Positions 9,508 to 18,084 of a DNA stretch of 64,000 bases are shown here, in pieces (within the stretch, counting starts at the first letter, position 1; the number at the start of each line of letters is the position of its first letter). The position numbers and the translations under genes are program-made. The notes beneath the pieces were generated by a model. The model ran no database searches and was not told the origin of the DNA. It was given only the letters and a program-made list of their open reading frames with translations. The DNA is from Stieleria varia (GTDB lineage: Bacteria > Planctomycetota > Planctomycetia > Pirellulales > Pirellulaceae): positions 9,548,001-9,612,000 of the forward strand of contig NZ_CP151726.1 in the NCBI RefSeq assembly GCF_038443385.1, given 5' to 3'.

Positions 9508-10062
9508 TCAAACACGCAGTGCATTCATCGGTGGTCCGCGTGTCAGATTGGCGGACGAGAGGAGCAACGGCAGCAGTGGAGCATCGCTTACCGCAGCGAT
9601 GTCGGTGACGATGACAATGCCAGTGATCGTGGCATCTACGGTCACACGATCGGTGGTCAGTGTTCGCGCCGTACACAGCAAACACAAATCGGAGCATTCG
9701 TGATGACTGCCGCGGTCATATTGCGGCACCGTAGAGCCATCCGAGCAGTCGGCACCAACCTCAGCCGCCTCGCTAGGCTGGCACGCGGAGGCAACCGAGG
9801 GCGTGAAGGAGCTGCAACAACCACCGCAACAGTCGGGCGATGGCTCAGCATCGCAAACCGCGACATTCAGTGATTCACACCGTTCGGCTCGGTCGCCGTC
9901 TTGCTGGTGATCGTGGTCGGTGGCGTCGACATGGCAGCAAGAAACGCTGCCACCGGTTGCCACGTGATGGCCATGATGGTGCATCGCCGGCAGGAGTAAA
10001 CCTCCCACCAGATAGCCCAGCAAAGCGATTCGAGCAACGAGTTGTGACACAGACGGGTCCAA
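9508..10062 (-). CDS. Small His/Cys-rich membrane-associated protein, unknown function
   Basis: I do not recognise a family with confidence. The 184-residue frame starts with a hydrophobic helix (VARIALLGYLVGGLLLPAMHHHGHH), then has His and Cys clusters (CCHVDATDHDH, CCGGCC, CSDLCLLCTA) and a second hydrophobic stretch near the C-terminus. The clusters suggest metal binding at the membrane. Small periplasmic proteins of the DUF2946 type have a comparable layout, but that is only an analogy. Overlapping plus-strand frames here are Arg-rich and look like shadows. Base use resembles the neighbouring genes. Confidence 0.5.
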   Translation of the reverse strand: MDPSVSQLVARIALLGYLVGGLLLPAMHHHGHHVATGGSVSCCHVDATDHDHQQDGDRAERCESLNVAVCDAEPSPDCCGGCCSSFTPSVASACQPSEAAEVGADCSDGSTVPQYDRGSHHECSDLCLLCTARTLTTDRVTVDATITGIVIVTDIAAVSDAPLLPLLLSSANLTRGPPMNALRV

Positions 10063-11021
10063 GAGCCAATTTCAAACAGAAATCACTGATTCACCCTAAA
10101 CAAACGGCCGTCCCAGCAAAAGGGCGATCCGTGTAAATCTTTGGTGAAATCCAGAACATAGGGCCGACGCCACCTGTCAATTTGCGGCAAAGATCCCTCG
10201 GTCTGAATGCTACGAACACGGACAGCATCGGGTTCGGCGAAGGGCATTTGGCAACCACTGTCACCTCCCTCTGGAGACCTGGGTGAGGTCGCGATCAGCC
10301 GCTGAGGCGAATGCGAGGGAGGGGGGCGGTCTGAGCAATTGAGCGTTTGGGATTGGGAAAACGCTTGCCGGGGCACGCTATCGATTTGGAAAATCGAGCG
10401 ACATTGTCGTTCGACTTTCCAAGTCGAAAACGAACGCTACCAACCGCCTTAATCCGCGACGCACACTGTCACCTTCCCAAAGGAACTTGGGTGAGGTCGC
10501 GATCAGCCGCTGAGGCGAATGCGAGGGAGGGGGGCGGTCTGAGCAATTGAGCGTTTGGGATTGGGAAAACGCTTGCCGGGGCACGCTATCGATTTGGAAA
10601 ATCGAGCGACATTGTCGTTCGACTTTCCAAGTCGAAAACGAACGCTACCAACCGCCTTAATCCGCGACGCACACTGTCACCTTCCCAAAGGAACTTGGGT
10701 GAGGTCGCGTTTAGCCGTTGAGGCGACTGCGAGGGAGGGGGGCGGCCTGAGCAATTGAGCGTTTGGGATTGGGAAAACGCTTGCCGGGGCACGCTATCGA
10801 TTTGGAAAATCGAGCGACATTGTCGTTCGACTCTCCAAGTCGAAAACGAACAGCCCAGGCTTGCCCGGGATTTATTTTTCCGGACCTCCATCGGGTGCCC
10901 TGCCCGGGAGTGGACTGGCTATACTCACAGCTCGTTCCCGGCGTCGTGGAGGGTGTATCGAGCTACTCATCACGGTCAGCGGGATTAGAGTCCGTCTTGT
11001 TTGGTATTGGAGTAACTCAAG
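10063..11021. other. Gene-free interval dominated by tandem repeats
   Basis: About 960 bases with no supportable gene. 10256-10850 is the 208-bp tandem repeat listed separately. The last 170 bases before 11022 should hold the promoter of the Cys-rich secreted protein; TTTGGTATTGGAGTAACTC just before its ATG supplies a GGAG ribosome-binding site. Confidence 0.6.
10256..10850. repeat. 208-bp tandem repeat, about three copies
   Basis: The motif CACTGTCACC starts units at 10256, 10464 and 10672, a period of exactly 208. Copies one and two are nearly identical from about 10290 on; copy three has scattered changes and ends at 10850. Each unit holds an internal imperfect palindrome around TCGATTTGGAAAATCGAG and CGACTTTCCAAGTCGA. 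The period is not a multiple of three, yet similar 67-residue frames appear in each copy, which is a by-product of the duplication rather than evidence of a gene. Confidence 0.9.
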
Positions 11022-11987
11022 ATGCGCAATCATGTTTTGAATCGAGTGCTGTCGACGCTGGCACTCATGCTTGTAATCAGTCCGACCGCCGACGCGGGTG
11101 GGTTCCTGAAGCGATTGCTGGGGCGCTGTGATCGACCATCAAGCAGCGTATGTGTCACGCCGCCGGTTTCCACGCCACCCGTCCAATGCAATCCCTGCTG
11201 CCAACCCACTGTTGTGGTGAATCCGTGCGGTGGTCAGGTCGGCACAGAAGTCATGCCGATGCAGAGCGTCGTCTATTCCACGCCGGTAACGATCGCGGCC
11301 CCCTTAGGCTGCGCACCCTGCGGCGAATTCTCTACATCCGTTGGATTCTCTGCTTCTATCGCCGACACGAAGCCGTGCTGTTGGAATTACGAGCGTCTTG
11401 ATGGAGAAGGAACGGATCTGTCCATCGCGGACATTGAAAAGATCAACAAGGGAGGCTATTGGACACTCATTCAGAGACGGACGGACCCGGATGAGACGAT
11501 TCCCTACGTGGCTCTCGAGTGGGAGCAAGATCCGAATAAAGTACCGAACCCAAAAGTGGCCCCCAAATCAGACCCCATCTATCAAATTACGCAACATTCT
11601 TGGTGCAAAGTGATGGAGTACCTGAAAACTACCGTGCGATTGAAGGATAACTTCACGGCACCAACAGATGTGTCGCGTGAAGAAAAAGAAGCATTTGATC
11701 TTATTGAAACCGCTCGGCGAACGGTACGCGACGGAAGGGAAACACAACCGTCAGATACTGACGGATTTGACCAAACCGTAAAAACTCTCTTTAACTGCAC
11801 CGTCTGCAATGCACCAAACTTTGGTTGCTCCTATGGAGGCGGATACGAGGCCTACATGAAATGTATGTCAGAGCGAATGGCGGGTTGTCTGCAGTGTTTT
11901 ACTTGCAGCAGTTCTGGGTGTGTTGAGGGCAACTGCTCTGAAGGATACTGCAAACAGAATTGCTGCGGCGTTGTCGAACAATGGTGA
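11022..11987 (+). CDS. Secreted cysteine-rich protein, unknown function
   Basis: The 321-residue product begins with a signal peptide (NHVLNRVLSTLALMLVISPTADAGG). A short basic segment (FLKRLLGRCDR) and a Pro/Cys-rich stretch (CNPCCQPTVVVNPCGG) follow. The last 60 residues are very cysteine-rich (FNCTVCNAPNFGC, CLQCFTCSSSGC, CSEGYCKQNCCG). More than twenty cysteines suggest a disulfide-stabilised extracellular or cell-wall protein; planctomycete envelope proteins are often cysteine-rich. A GGAG sits about 10 bases before the ATG. I see no known catalytic domain. It stands alone between the tandem repeat and the convergent giant kinase gene. Confidence 0.8.
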   Translation: MRNHVLNRVLSTLALMLVISPTADAGGFLKRLLGRCDRPSSSVCVTPPVSTPPVQCNPCCQPTVVVNPCGGQVGTEVMPMQSVVYSTPVTIAAPLGCAPCGEFSTSVGFSASIADTKPCCWNYERLDGEGTDLSIADIEKINKGGYWTLIQRRTDPDETIPYVALEWEQDPNKVPNPKVAPKSDPIYQITQHSWCKVMEYLKTTVRLKDNFTAPTDVSREEKEAFDLIETARRTVRDGRETQPSDTDGFDQTVKTLFNCTVCNAPNFGCSYGGGYEAYMKCMSERMAGCLQCFTCSSSGCVEGNCSEGYCKQNCCGVVEQW

Positions 11988-12106
11988 TTGTTGCTCAACC
12001 ACAGCATCAAACCATAATCGCTTGTGGATTTCGTCGTAGGTTGGCGGCAGTGCGATAAGTCCTGGCCGCTGACGCGTCGCGGCTCACGATGGGATGAAAT
12101 TTCGGG

Positions 12107-15100
12107 CTACTGTGAATCATTCTGCACCAAGTAGATCGACTCCAGCGGCGCGCGATGGAGCGCCGACTCTGGATTGTAGCGATGATACGGCAATGCATTG
12201 AGATGCAGATTGGTGCGAATGAACATCCCCTTAACGTTTCCCGTCAGCCAAGAACCGCAGATGGGGTCGTTGATGAATAAGCCCCAGCGATTCGGGATCA
12301 ACGTGTCGAACCGCCTTGGATACGCGTTTCCTAAATATTCCTCGTAGTCTCCACCTGCCCTGCCAATTTCCAGCACGTGGAGCCATGGAATGCCATCGTT
12401 GTACGTGCTGCGCACCGCTACATTGAATTCATCGTACGTCGGCAGTCGATAGCCGTTGATCTTTAAGTTCGGCGTCCATGGATTATGATAAAAACCGTCC
12501 TCCTGTTTCTTGTCTCGTTCGGCATTGTAGGAGTAGACGGGCTGAAGCCCGTTCCGCTTGCTCAGCCAATTGCAAAACGAAACCGCGTGGCGAAGGTCGA
12601 TGTTGCTGATCGGGTAACTGAGGTCGCCTTGGAGTTCCACAGGCATACGCCCCTCAGGAAGGTACTCAACACGATCGGTCTTGCCGTCGGCCAGGGGAGC
12701 GGGATCGTCGAGAAACTCTTTATACAGTCGTCGTGTCACAGGCTGCATCGCGAACCAAACATTGACGACGACTTTCCCAATATGAGGTTCATCTTGTGTT
12801 CGAGGAATCTCGTAGAAAGGGTATTCCCCGGCATCAATTTTGCGCATCGGAATGCTTTCAGGTCCGATTTTCCAATTGGCGTTGGCCGGCGGTTGCACCG
12901 CAATCGTTGAAACGTCGTCGCCCATGTGAGTGGCCAAGAATCGTCCCATCGAATGCATGCTTGCCTTGGGGTGATTGATGAGCGGTTCGTAATCCAGACC
13001 GATTTCTTCTGCTCGAAGTTGCTCCTTGCGAAACGATCCCAACACCACACCTGTGTGATAACGGATGTCATCATCATCGGTTTGCGTGAACAGAGTTGCC
13101 CAGGGTTTCGCACTGCCGTGAAATCGACTGACTTCGGTCAAGAAAGCACAGTCGATCTTTGCATCGTCCGTGCCTTGCAAATAGCTCTCGGCGACCGACG
13201 TATCTCCCAGTTCGACCAACAGTGCGGCGGCGCGAGCACTGGCAATAGACGACTTTGAGTCGCTCAACAGTTTCAACACAGCCGGTGCATCCGTCATGCG
13301 TTTTGCCGTTGCCGCGATGGGTTCAAAGTATTCCGTCGGCGCGGTTTCGATGCCGCTGGCGAGCTGGCTGAATGAAGTCAATTGCGATTGCAAATAGAGG
13401 TTTGCTCTCAGGGACGCTTCGGGATTGAGCGAGTTGCTCCAGGGCCGCAATGCATCGACCGCGTCAGAGCCAAATTTGTCCAAATCCGCCATGTGTTCTT
13501 TGATGTCTCCGGCGGGGCCATGGATCAACGCATCGATCTTGGATGCCAACTCAGATCGCCGAGACTCCGCGGACTCTTGCCTCGCATGGATCGCCTCACT
13601 TCGTTGATGCCATGCGACGATGGACATGCCCACAAAGGCCAGTAAAGCCAACGCGGTCATCGAGATGCGACCACTGTGGTGACGTGTCGCCGCTCGCAGA
13701 AAGCTTCTTTGGGTCGCGTTCTTCTTGGTCCCAAATGGCGACATCGCCACCAACGTCAGGTATTCAACGTAGCCCGGCATCGTTCCGCTGCCCGGTCGTG
13801 TTGCCCAAGACCGACTCAGCTCGTTCAAACGAACACCGACGCGACCCCGCAGTGTTTGTTTTTTGGTTCGATCAATCCACTGGCGAATGGGTTGGACGAG
13901 AAAATCGTGCGAGAGCCGATACTGTGTGTGGTTTGCCGTCTCGCCAACCCCGTCGACTTGTACACCTGAGCCATAGTCGTTTTGAACAACGCCAATGACG
14001 CAGACGTCTTCCCCGAGAATCCGCAAACAGTCTTCCAGCAGGTGTCCGTGACCCGATCCTGCCAGCAAGGCGGCCAATTCAGCTTTGGTTTTCGTGTTGG
14101 TCATTACCGAGTCGCCCTCGAGCGGCAGCAGTGCTTCCAGGATCGGCAGAACGGCCGGCGCAACGCGGCGATACTCGGGAGATCTGGAACCGGTGCCCGA
14201 TGTCGGTGTGAACAATTCTTGGAAGAACAAGCTGCACGCGCCCGAGACGCCACCCGCCGCCTTCAGTCCACGCGGCGACCAGTCCTGCAGCCGCAACATT
14301 TGCGAGAACATCACCAAATGAACGCAGATCACCGAACCGCCCACACTGAGTTCGTCGATGGCTTGGGTGATGAATTGCGATTGCTTGGACGAGAGAGGTT
14401 CCGGGGACTTGGGCAGTGTTCCCGATTCACGACCGATCGCTTCCAAGATCCGGCTTGCATGATCACGATCCAACAGGTCCACCGAAGCGATATTGCGTCC
14501 TTCCTGGAGTGGGATCTCCAACCATTTCAAAAACTCGGTCGCCGCCATCCAGTAGTCGTCACGAATCACGACCAACGCACGAATGTGTTGTCCGTCGCAC
14601 TGCCGCAGAGCTTCGGCAAAATCACGGCGTTCCTCCAACGTCGCCTCACGCGACCAAGCCTCAAACTGATCAAACACGATCAGTAACTTGCGGAACGGAT
14701 GACTCGATTCGTCGCTTCGCAACCGCGTCAAAACGTCTCGCAGCGACGAACCTGTGTTCTTTTCGCTGGGAATCTGCGAGGCGATGATGCGAATGATGCG
14801 ATCGGCCAAATCGCCCGGTCGGCATTCGACATAGGCGGTACAGACACCGGGACCCAGGTTGGGGATCAATCCGGCGCGGACGTACGAAGATTTTCCGGAG
14901 CCACTGGGGCCGTACAGCACGCCGACGGGATGTTCCTTGTCGGGCTGGTCACTGTGAACCCAGTGCCGCCAAAAGAGGATTGATTCGGGCAGCCCAGAAT
15001 GATCGCGTGGGCCAGGGATCAGCTCCAAATAGGCGTCCGTATCGTCTTCCGTGTAAGGCTGCAAACCACGCGACCGCACGCTGATCTTGGAACTGCGGAC

Positions 15101-16261
15101 GGAGCTCTCATTGCGACTGGAGAGATCCGACCCCGGATGCGACACACTTACCAAGGCTTGACCCATGTATGACTGTTGCCAACGGGTCAGATCATCAATC
15201 AGTGCTTGCGCCGAGTCGTACCGATCCGACATGCGTTTTTCCAAACAACGCAAAACAATTCGCTGCATCTCGGGATCGATGGCAGTGTTGAACTGTCGCG
15301 GCGGTGGCACTTCTTTTTTCAACGTCGCCAACAAGACGGCCTTGCCATCTGGACCCACAAATGGTCGCGTGTTGGTCAGCATCAAATACATCACGACGCC
15401 GAGCGCAAAGATATCGGCGCGGCCATCAATACGGTGTGATTCCCCGCGGATTTGTTCGGGTGACATGTACCCCGGAGTGCCGCCCAGTCGCCCGGCCATG
15501 TCATCGGGAAAATAGGCCACGGCCAACCCAAAATCCAACAGTTTAATGTTGCCATCATCGGTGACGAACAAATTGCTTGGCTTGATGTCGCTGTGGACAA
15601 GTTTCCGGTTGTGGGCGTGCTTGAGCGCCTCAGCGACCTGTAGCACGATTTGAGCGACCTCGCCGAGCGTCAAGTTCTTCTTTTTCAAATGGTCTGTCAG
15701 CGTGCAACCCGACAGACACTCCATCACAATCAACAGCTCACGCTTGGAGATTGTGATCAAGTCATAGATCGAAACGATCCCTGGGTGGCTCAGTGATGCG
15801 ACCGCTTTGGCTTCATCACGCACACGACCAGCGACAAAGCTGATCAGACCCGACGACTGCTTGATCGCAACGGGTCGATTGAGCTCGATGTCGCGGGCGC
15901 GAAACACCCTGCCAAAACCACCCGCACCGATCTGTTCCTGTATCTCATATCGACCCTCGATACGCGTCCCGACTTCATAGGGCTCTCGACGAACCGAGAC
16001 AGTATCATCGAGGTCGTCGAGACCAGACGATTCGGCGGCATACTCCTTGGTCGGTAATTGATCACCGTGCTTCTGAGTGAGTTCACCTGCTGTTAACGGC
16101 GAATCGCTGACGGGATCCACAATGGGTTCGTCACTGCTAATGCCGGCGCTATCGGTTACCTCACTGATCGCATCGACATCCTCGATCGGTGAGCCTGATG
16201 ACTCAGACTCATGATTCACGACACTCGAACTCTCGTCCATCGGATCGTTCCCCTCGGGCAA
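12107..16261 (-). CDS. Ser/Thr kinase, STAND-type ATPase and FGE-like C-terminal domain
   Basis: This is a 1384-residue multidomain protein. An acidic, Ser-rich N-terminus of 100 residues precedes a Hanks-type kinase (about 104-365): GAGGFG at 112-117, VAIK with Lys134, HSDIKPSN at 223-230, DFG at 243-245 and SPE at 267-269. The catalytic loop is HSD rather than HRD. A P-loop NTPase follows (GPSGSGKSS from 451, Walker B LLIVFDQFE at 526-534, and an RLSHDFLVQPI motif near 782), matching STAND ATPases found in signalling and conflict proteins. A transmembrane helix lies at about 866-884, then a HEAT-like region. From about 1130 the end resembles formylglycine-generating enzyme or sulfatase-modifying factor domains (MQPVTRRLYKEFL, YRLPTYDEF, NRWGLFINDPICGSW), but several usual residues differ. 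It probably senses an extracytoplasmic signal. The ECF sigma factor operon is transcribed divergently. Confidence 0.85.
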   Translation of the reverse strand: MPEGNDPMDESSSVVNHESESSGSPIEDVDAISEVTDSAGISSDEPIVDPVSDSPLTAGELTQKHGDQLPTKEYAAESSGLDDLDDTVSVRREPYEVGTRIEGRYEIQEQIGAGGFGRVFRARDIELNRPVAIKQSSGLISFVAGRVRDEAKAVASLSHPGIVSIYDLITISKRELLIVMECLSGCTLTDHLKKKNLTLGEVAQIVLQVAEALKHAHNRKLVHSDIKPSNLFVTDDGNIKLLDFGLAVAYFPDDMAGRLGGTPGYMSPEQIRGESHRIDGRADIFALGVVMYLMLTNTRPFVGPDGKAVLLATLKKEVPPPRQFNTAIDPEMQRIVLRCLEKRMSDRYDSAQALIDDLTRWQQSYMGQALVSVSHPGSDLSSRNESSVRSSKISVRSRGLQPYTEDDTDAYLELIPGPRDHSGLPESILFWRHWVHSDQPDKEHPVGVLYGPSGSGKSSYVRAGLIPNLGPGVCTAYVECRPGDLADRIIRIIASQIPSEKNTGSSLRDVLTRLRSDESSHPFRKLLIVFDQFEAWSREATLEERRDFAEALRQCDGQHIRALVVIRDDYWMAATEFLKWLEIPLQEGRNIASVDLLDRDHASRILEAIGRESGTLPKSPEPLSSKQSQFITQAIDELSVGGSVICVHLVMFSQMLRLQDWSPRGLKAAGGVSGACSLFFQELFTPTSGTGSRSPEYRRVAPAVLPILEALLPLEGDSVMTNTKTKAELAALLAGSGHGHLLEDCLRILGEDVCVIGVVQNDYGSGVQVDGVGETANHTQYRLSHDFLVQPIRQWIDRTKKQTLRGRVGVRLNELSRSWATRPGSGTMPGYVEYLTLVAMSPFGTKKNATQRSFLRAATRHHSGRISMTALALLAFVGMSIVAWHQRSEAIHARQESAESRRSELASKIDALIHGPAGDIKEHMADLDKFGSDAVDALRPWSNSLNPEASLRANLYLQSQLTSFSQLASGIETAPTEYFEPIAATAKRMTDAPAVLKLLSDSKSSIASARAAALLVELGDTSVAESYLQGTDDAKIDCAFLTEVSRFHGSAKPWATLFTQTDDDDIRYHTGVVLGSFRKEQLRAEEIGLDYEPLINHPKASMHSMGRFLATHMGDDVSTIAVQPPANANWKIGPESIPMRKIDAGEYPFYEIPRTQDEPHIGKVVVNVWFAMQPVTRRLYKEFLDDPAPLADGKTDRVEYLPEGRMPVELQGDLSYPISNIDLRHAVSFCNWLSKRNGLQPVYSYNAERDKKQEDGFYHNPWTPNLKINGYRLPTYDEFNVAVRSTYNDGIPWLHVLEIGRAGGDYEEYLGNAYPRRFDTLIPNRWGLFINDPICGSWLTGNVKGMFIRTNLHLNALPYHRYNPESALHRAPLESIYLVQNDSQ

Positions 16262-16574
16262 TCGGCTTTGTAGTCCTAGAGAGGTAAAGGTTAGCCGTTG
16301 TGTCGGTCGAAATCAATCATTCACGCGGCGAATCCGGCTTCCGCTGAGCTTTGCAATGAATTCTCCTTTTTCTACCTCAGGACGGTCTGCTTGCCGCGTA
16401 TAAGGACTTGAATGGATCGCTTTTCAACGCAGAGCCTTTGATTCTTGTCGTCTATCAGCCTGTTGATTTAGTGAGCCGCGACGCGTGAGCGGCCGGGCCA
16501 TACGCATTGCCCGAGGCCTTACGGCCAACGGCTCACCAGTACTTCAGCAACACCAAATAAATCAACAGGCTGCT
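16262..16574. other. Divergent promoter region between kinase and sigma-factor operon
   Basis: 313 bases lie between the start of the giant kinase (minus strand) and the start of the ECF sigma factor (plus strand). The right third is occupied by a small element with terminal inverted repeats. Any promoter for the sigma operon must lie upstream of, or within, that element. No clear -35/-10 pair could be assigned by eye. Confidence 0.5.
16456..16572. repeat. 117-bp MITE-like element with 15-bp terminal inverted repeats
   Basis: CAGCCTGTTGATTTA at 16456 is repeated as its exact reverse complement TAAATCAACAGGCTG ending at 16572. Inside, GTGAGCCGCGACGCGTGAGC and GGCTCAC give a second nested palindrome. 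It has no coding capacity of its own. Its right end lies two bases before the sigma-factor ATG at 16575, so it forms the 5' leader of that gene. Confidence 0.8.
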
Positions 16575-17159
16575 ATGCCTCCACCAGATGAACATTTATC
16601 CGATGAACATCTGGTCGACCGGTGGCGACAGCACAACGACCAATCCGCCATCGCTGAATTGGCTGAACGCTATTTGGAAAGGTTTTACGCGACCGCGCGG
16701 GCGATGACGCTTCGCTGCACGCAGGCCGAAGACGTTGCGCAGGAAACGATGCTCAAGATCGTTCGTTCGATCGGCTCGTTCGACTCCCGCAAGTCCTTCC
16801 GCACTTGGTCGTACACGATCTTGCTGAACACGGTTCGTTCCCACCAGCGACGCAGCAGTATTCGATCACAACGCACCGATGCTTCCGTCGATGTCGGACA
16901 GATCGCCATCCACCAGCACACCTTGGAAACACAACTCGTCGAGAATGAAACTCGTCAGAAAATCCAACAGGAGCTTGCAAACCTGTCTGATAAGCAACGC
17001 ACCGCGATCGTGCTGACCTTGATGGACGGGCTCGCGGCGGCCGCGGTCGCTGAAATGGAGAACTGCAGCGTTGATGCCATCTATCAACGTGTCGCCGAAG
17101 CTCGAAAGACACTTCGCAATGCACCTTCGCTGAAACAATTTTGGCAAGACGACCGATGA
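16575..17159 (+). CDS. ECF-type RNA polymerase sigma factor
   Basis: The 194-residue protein contains sigma region 2 (ERYLERFYATARAMT, then AEDVAQETMLKIVRSIGSFD and FRTWSYTILLNTVRSHQRR, about residues 30-95) and region 4 (LSDKQRTAIVLTLMDGLAAAAVAEM and VDAIYQRVAEARKTLR, about 140-185). It directs RNA polymerase to a small regulon. The frame is open back to 16485, but that extension lies inside the palindromic element and is unlikely to be translated, so I chose the ATG at 16575. The ribosome-binding site is weak (CAGG within the repeat end). The next gene, 46 bases on, encodes a single-span membrane protein placed where an anti-sigma factor is expected. Confidence 0.88.
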   Translation: MPPPDEHLSDEHLVDRWRQHNDQSAIAELAERYLERFYATARAMTLRCTQAEDVAQETMLKIVRSIGSFDSRKSFRTWSYTILLNTVRSHQRRSSIRSQRTDASVDVGQIAIHQHTLETQLVENETRQKIQQELANLSDKQRTAIVLTLMDGLAAAAVAEMENCSVDAIYQRVAEARKTLRNAPSLKQFWQDDR

Positions 17160-17205
17160 TCACCACAACAAACGATCGTAGATCGACCCCATCGGAGGAA
17201 TCTCG

Positions 17206-18084
17206 ATGACAACGCCTTCGGATGACCAGCAACTCGATCGCATGTTGCAAGACTTGCACGACGGTTTGCAATGCAACACACAACAACGAGACCGAATGCG
17301 ACAGCGATTTCTTGAGTCACTGTCAGAGGATGTTTTGCCTGAGAATGTTCTACCTGACGACTCACTGCCCACAGAATCGTCGTCCACTGACATGATCCCA
17401 CAAGTTGATCGCGGTGGACGCTGGTTACCGCTCATGGTGGTTCTGTCATTGGCTGCCGCCATTCTCGCCGCCGTATTCTTGATACCGTGGCAGAATGATT
17501 CCGACACCTCAACGGCGATGCATTCGACGGACCCCAGCACCAGTTCAACGATTGATACGCCATCGGTTGATTCATTAGCGTTCACCTCCGGAGATCTCCA
17601 GCGAAGTGCAATCTTGACGTGTGAAGTTCAACGCCTCTTTGAGACGCAGGTTCAGTTGATTCATCGACATGACGAACGCATCGATTTTGATTTTGCAGAC
17701 GACAGTACGATGCGGTCAACATCGGCAGCACCAACAACGGCATCGACTCGGCTGATCATCCGATTCGTCTTACAACACCGAAACGATGATTTGGCTTGGC
17801 AAACGGTTCAGACTCACGAGGTGATCGGCAGTAACGATCAACAATTCTCGTTCTCTCATGCCGATGGACTTTCGCTGCGATATTGGTCTCACCTGTTGCC
17901 GGACGACACGTTGTGGACAGAAGTCGCGGTTTCACCAACGAGCCAGTCCACTGCGGAGACCGCCAGCTTGCACTGCCGCCCCAACCAACCCAAGCTCGCT
18001 TGGACAAGAACGATCAATGGCCAAGCGTGGCGGTTGCTCATCGTCCATGAACTTCTTGGCACTTGTGACGGAGAGGTGATCTGA
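17206..18084 (+). CDS. Single-span membrane protein, candidate anti-sigma factor
   Basis: A strong GGAGG precedes the ATG at 17206. The 292-residue protein has a 72-residue acidic, Gln-rich cytoplasmic part, one membrane helix at about 73-95 (WLPLMVVLSLAAAILAAVFLIPW), and a periplasmic part of about 190 residues with no motif I recognise. Position directly after an ECF sigma gene and the topology fit an anti-sigma factor, but I see no HxxxCxxC zinc motif, so this is inference from context. Its stop codon overlaps the start of the next gene by one base (TGATG), indicating translational coupling. Confidence 0.75.
   Translation: MTTPSDDQQLDRMLQDLHDGLQCNTQQRDRMRQRFLESLSEDVLPENVLPDDSLPTESSSTDMIPQVDRGGRWLPLMVVLSLAAAILAAVFLIPWQNDSDTSTAMHSTDPSTSSTIDTPSVDSLAFTSGDLQRSAILTCEVQRLFETQVQLIHRHDERIDFDFADDSTMRSTSAAPTTASTRLIIRFVLQHRNDDLAWQTVQTHEVIGSNDQQFSFSHADGLSLRYWSHLLPDDTLWTEVAVSPTSQSTAETASLHCRPNQPKLAWTRTINGQAWRLLIVHELLGTCDGEVI

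Noticed and set aside
9386-9873. Plus-strand frames of 105 and 122 codons
   Set aside because: They are Arg/Ser-rich and antisense to the His/Cys-rich frame, which has a better N-terminal helix and motif content.
10347-10960. Repeated 67-70-codon frames starting MGLGKRLPGH
   Set aside because: They arise from the 208-bp tandem repeat, have no ribosome-binding site, and opposite-strand frames exist in each copy as well.
12107-12900. FGE-like domain as the activator of the sulfatase at 60.5 kb
   Set aside because: The genes are 44 kb apart, the domain is attached to a transmembrane kinase, and key FGE segments are divergent.
16485-16574. N-terminal extension of the ECF sigma factor
   Set aside because: It lies within the palindromic element; ECF factors normally start close to region 2, and the ATG at 16575 fits that.
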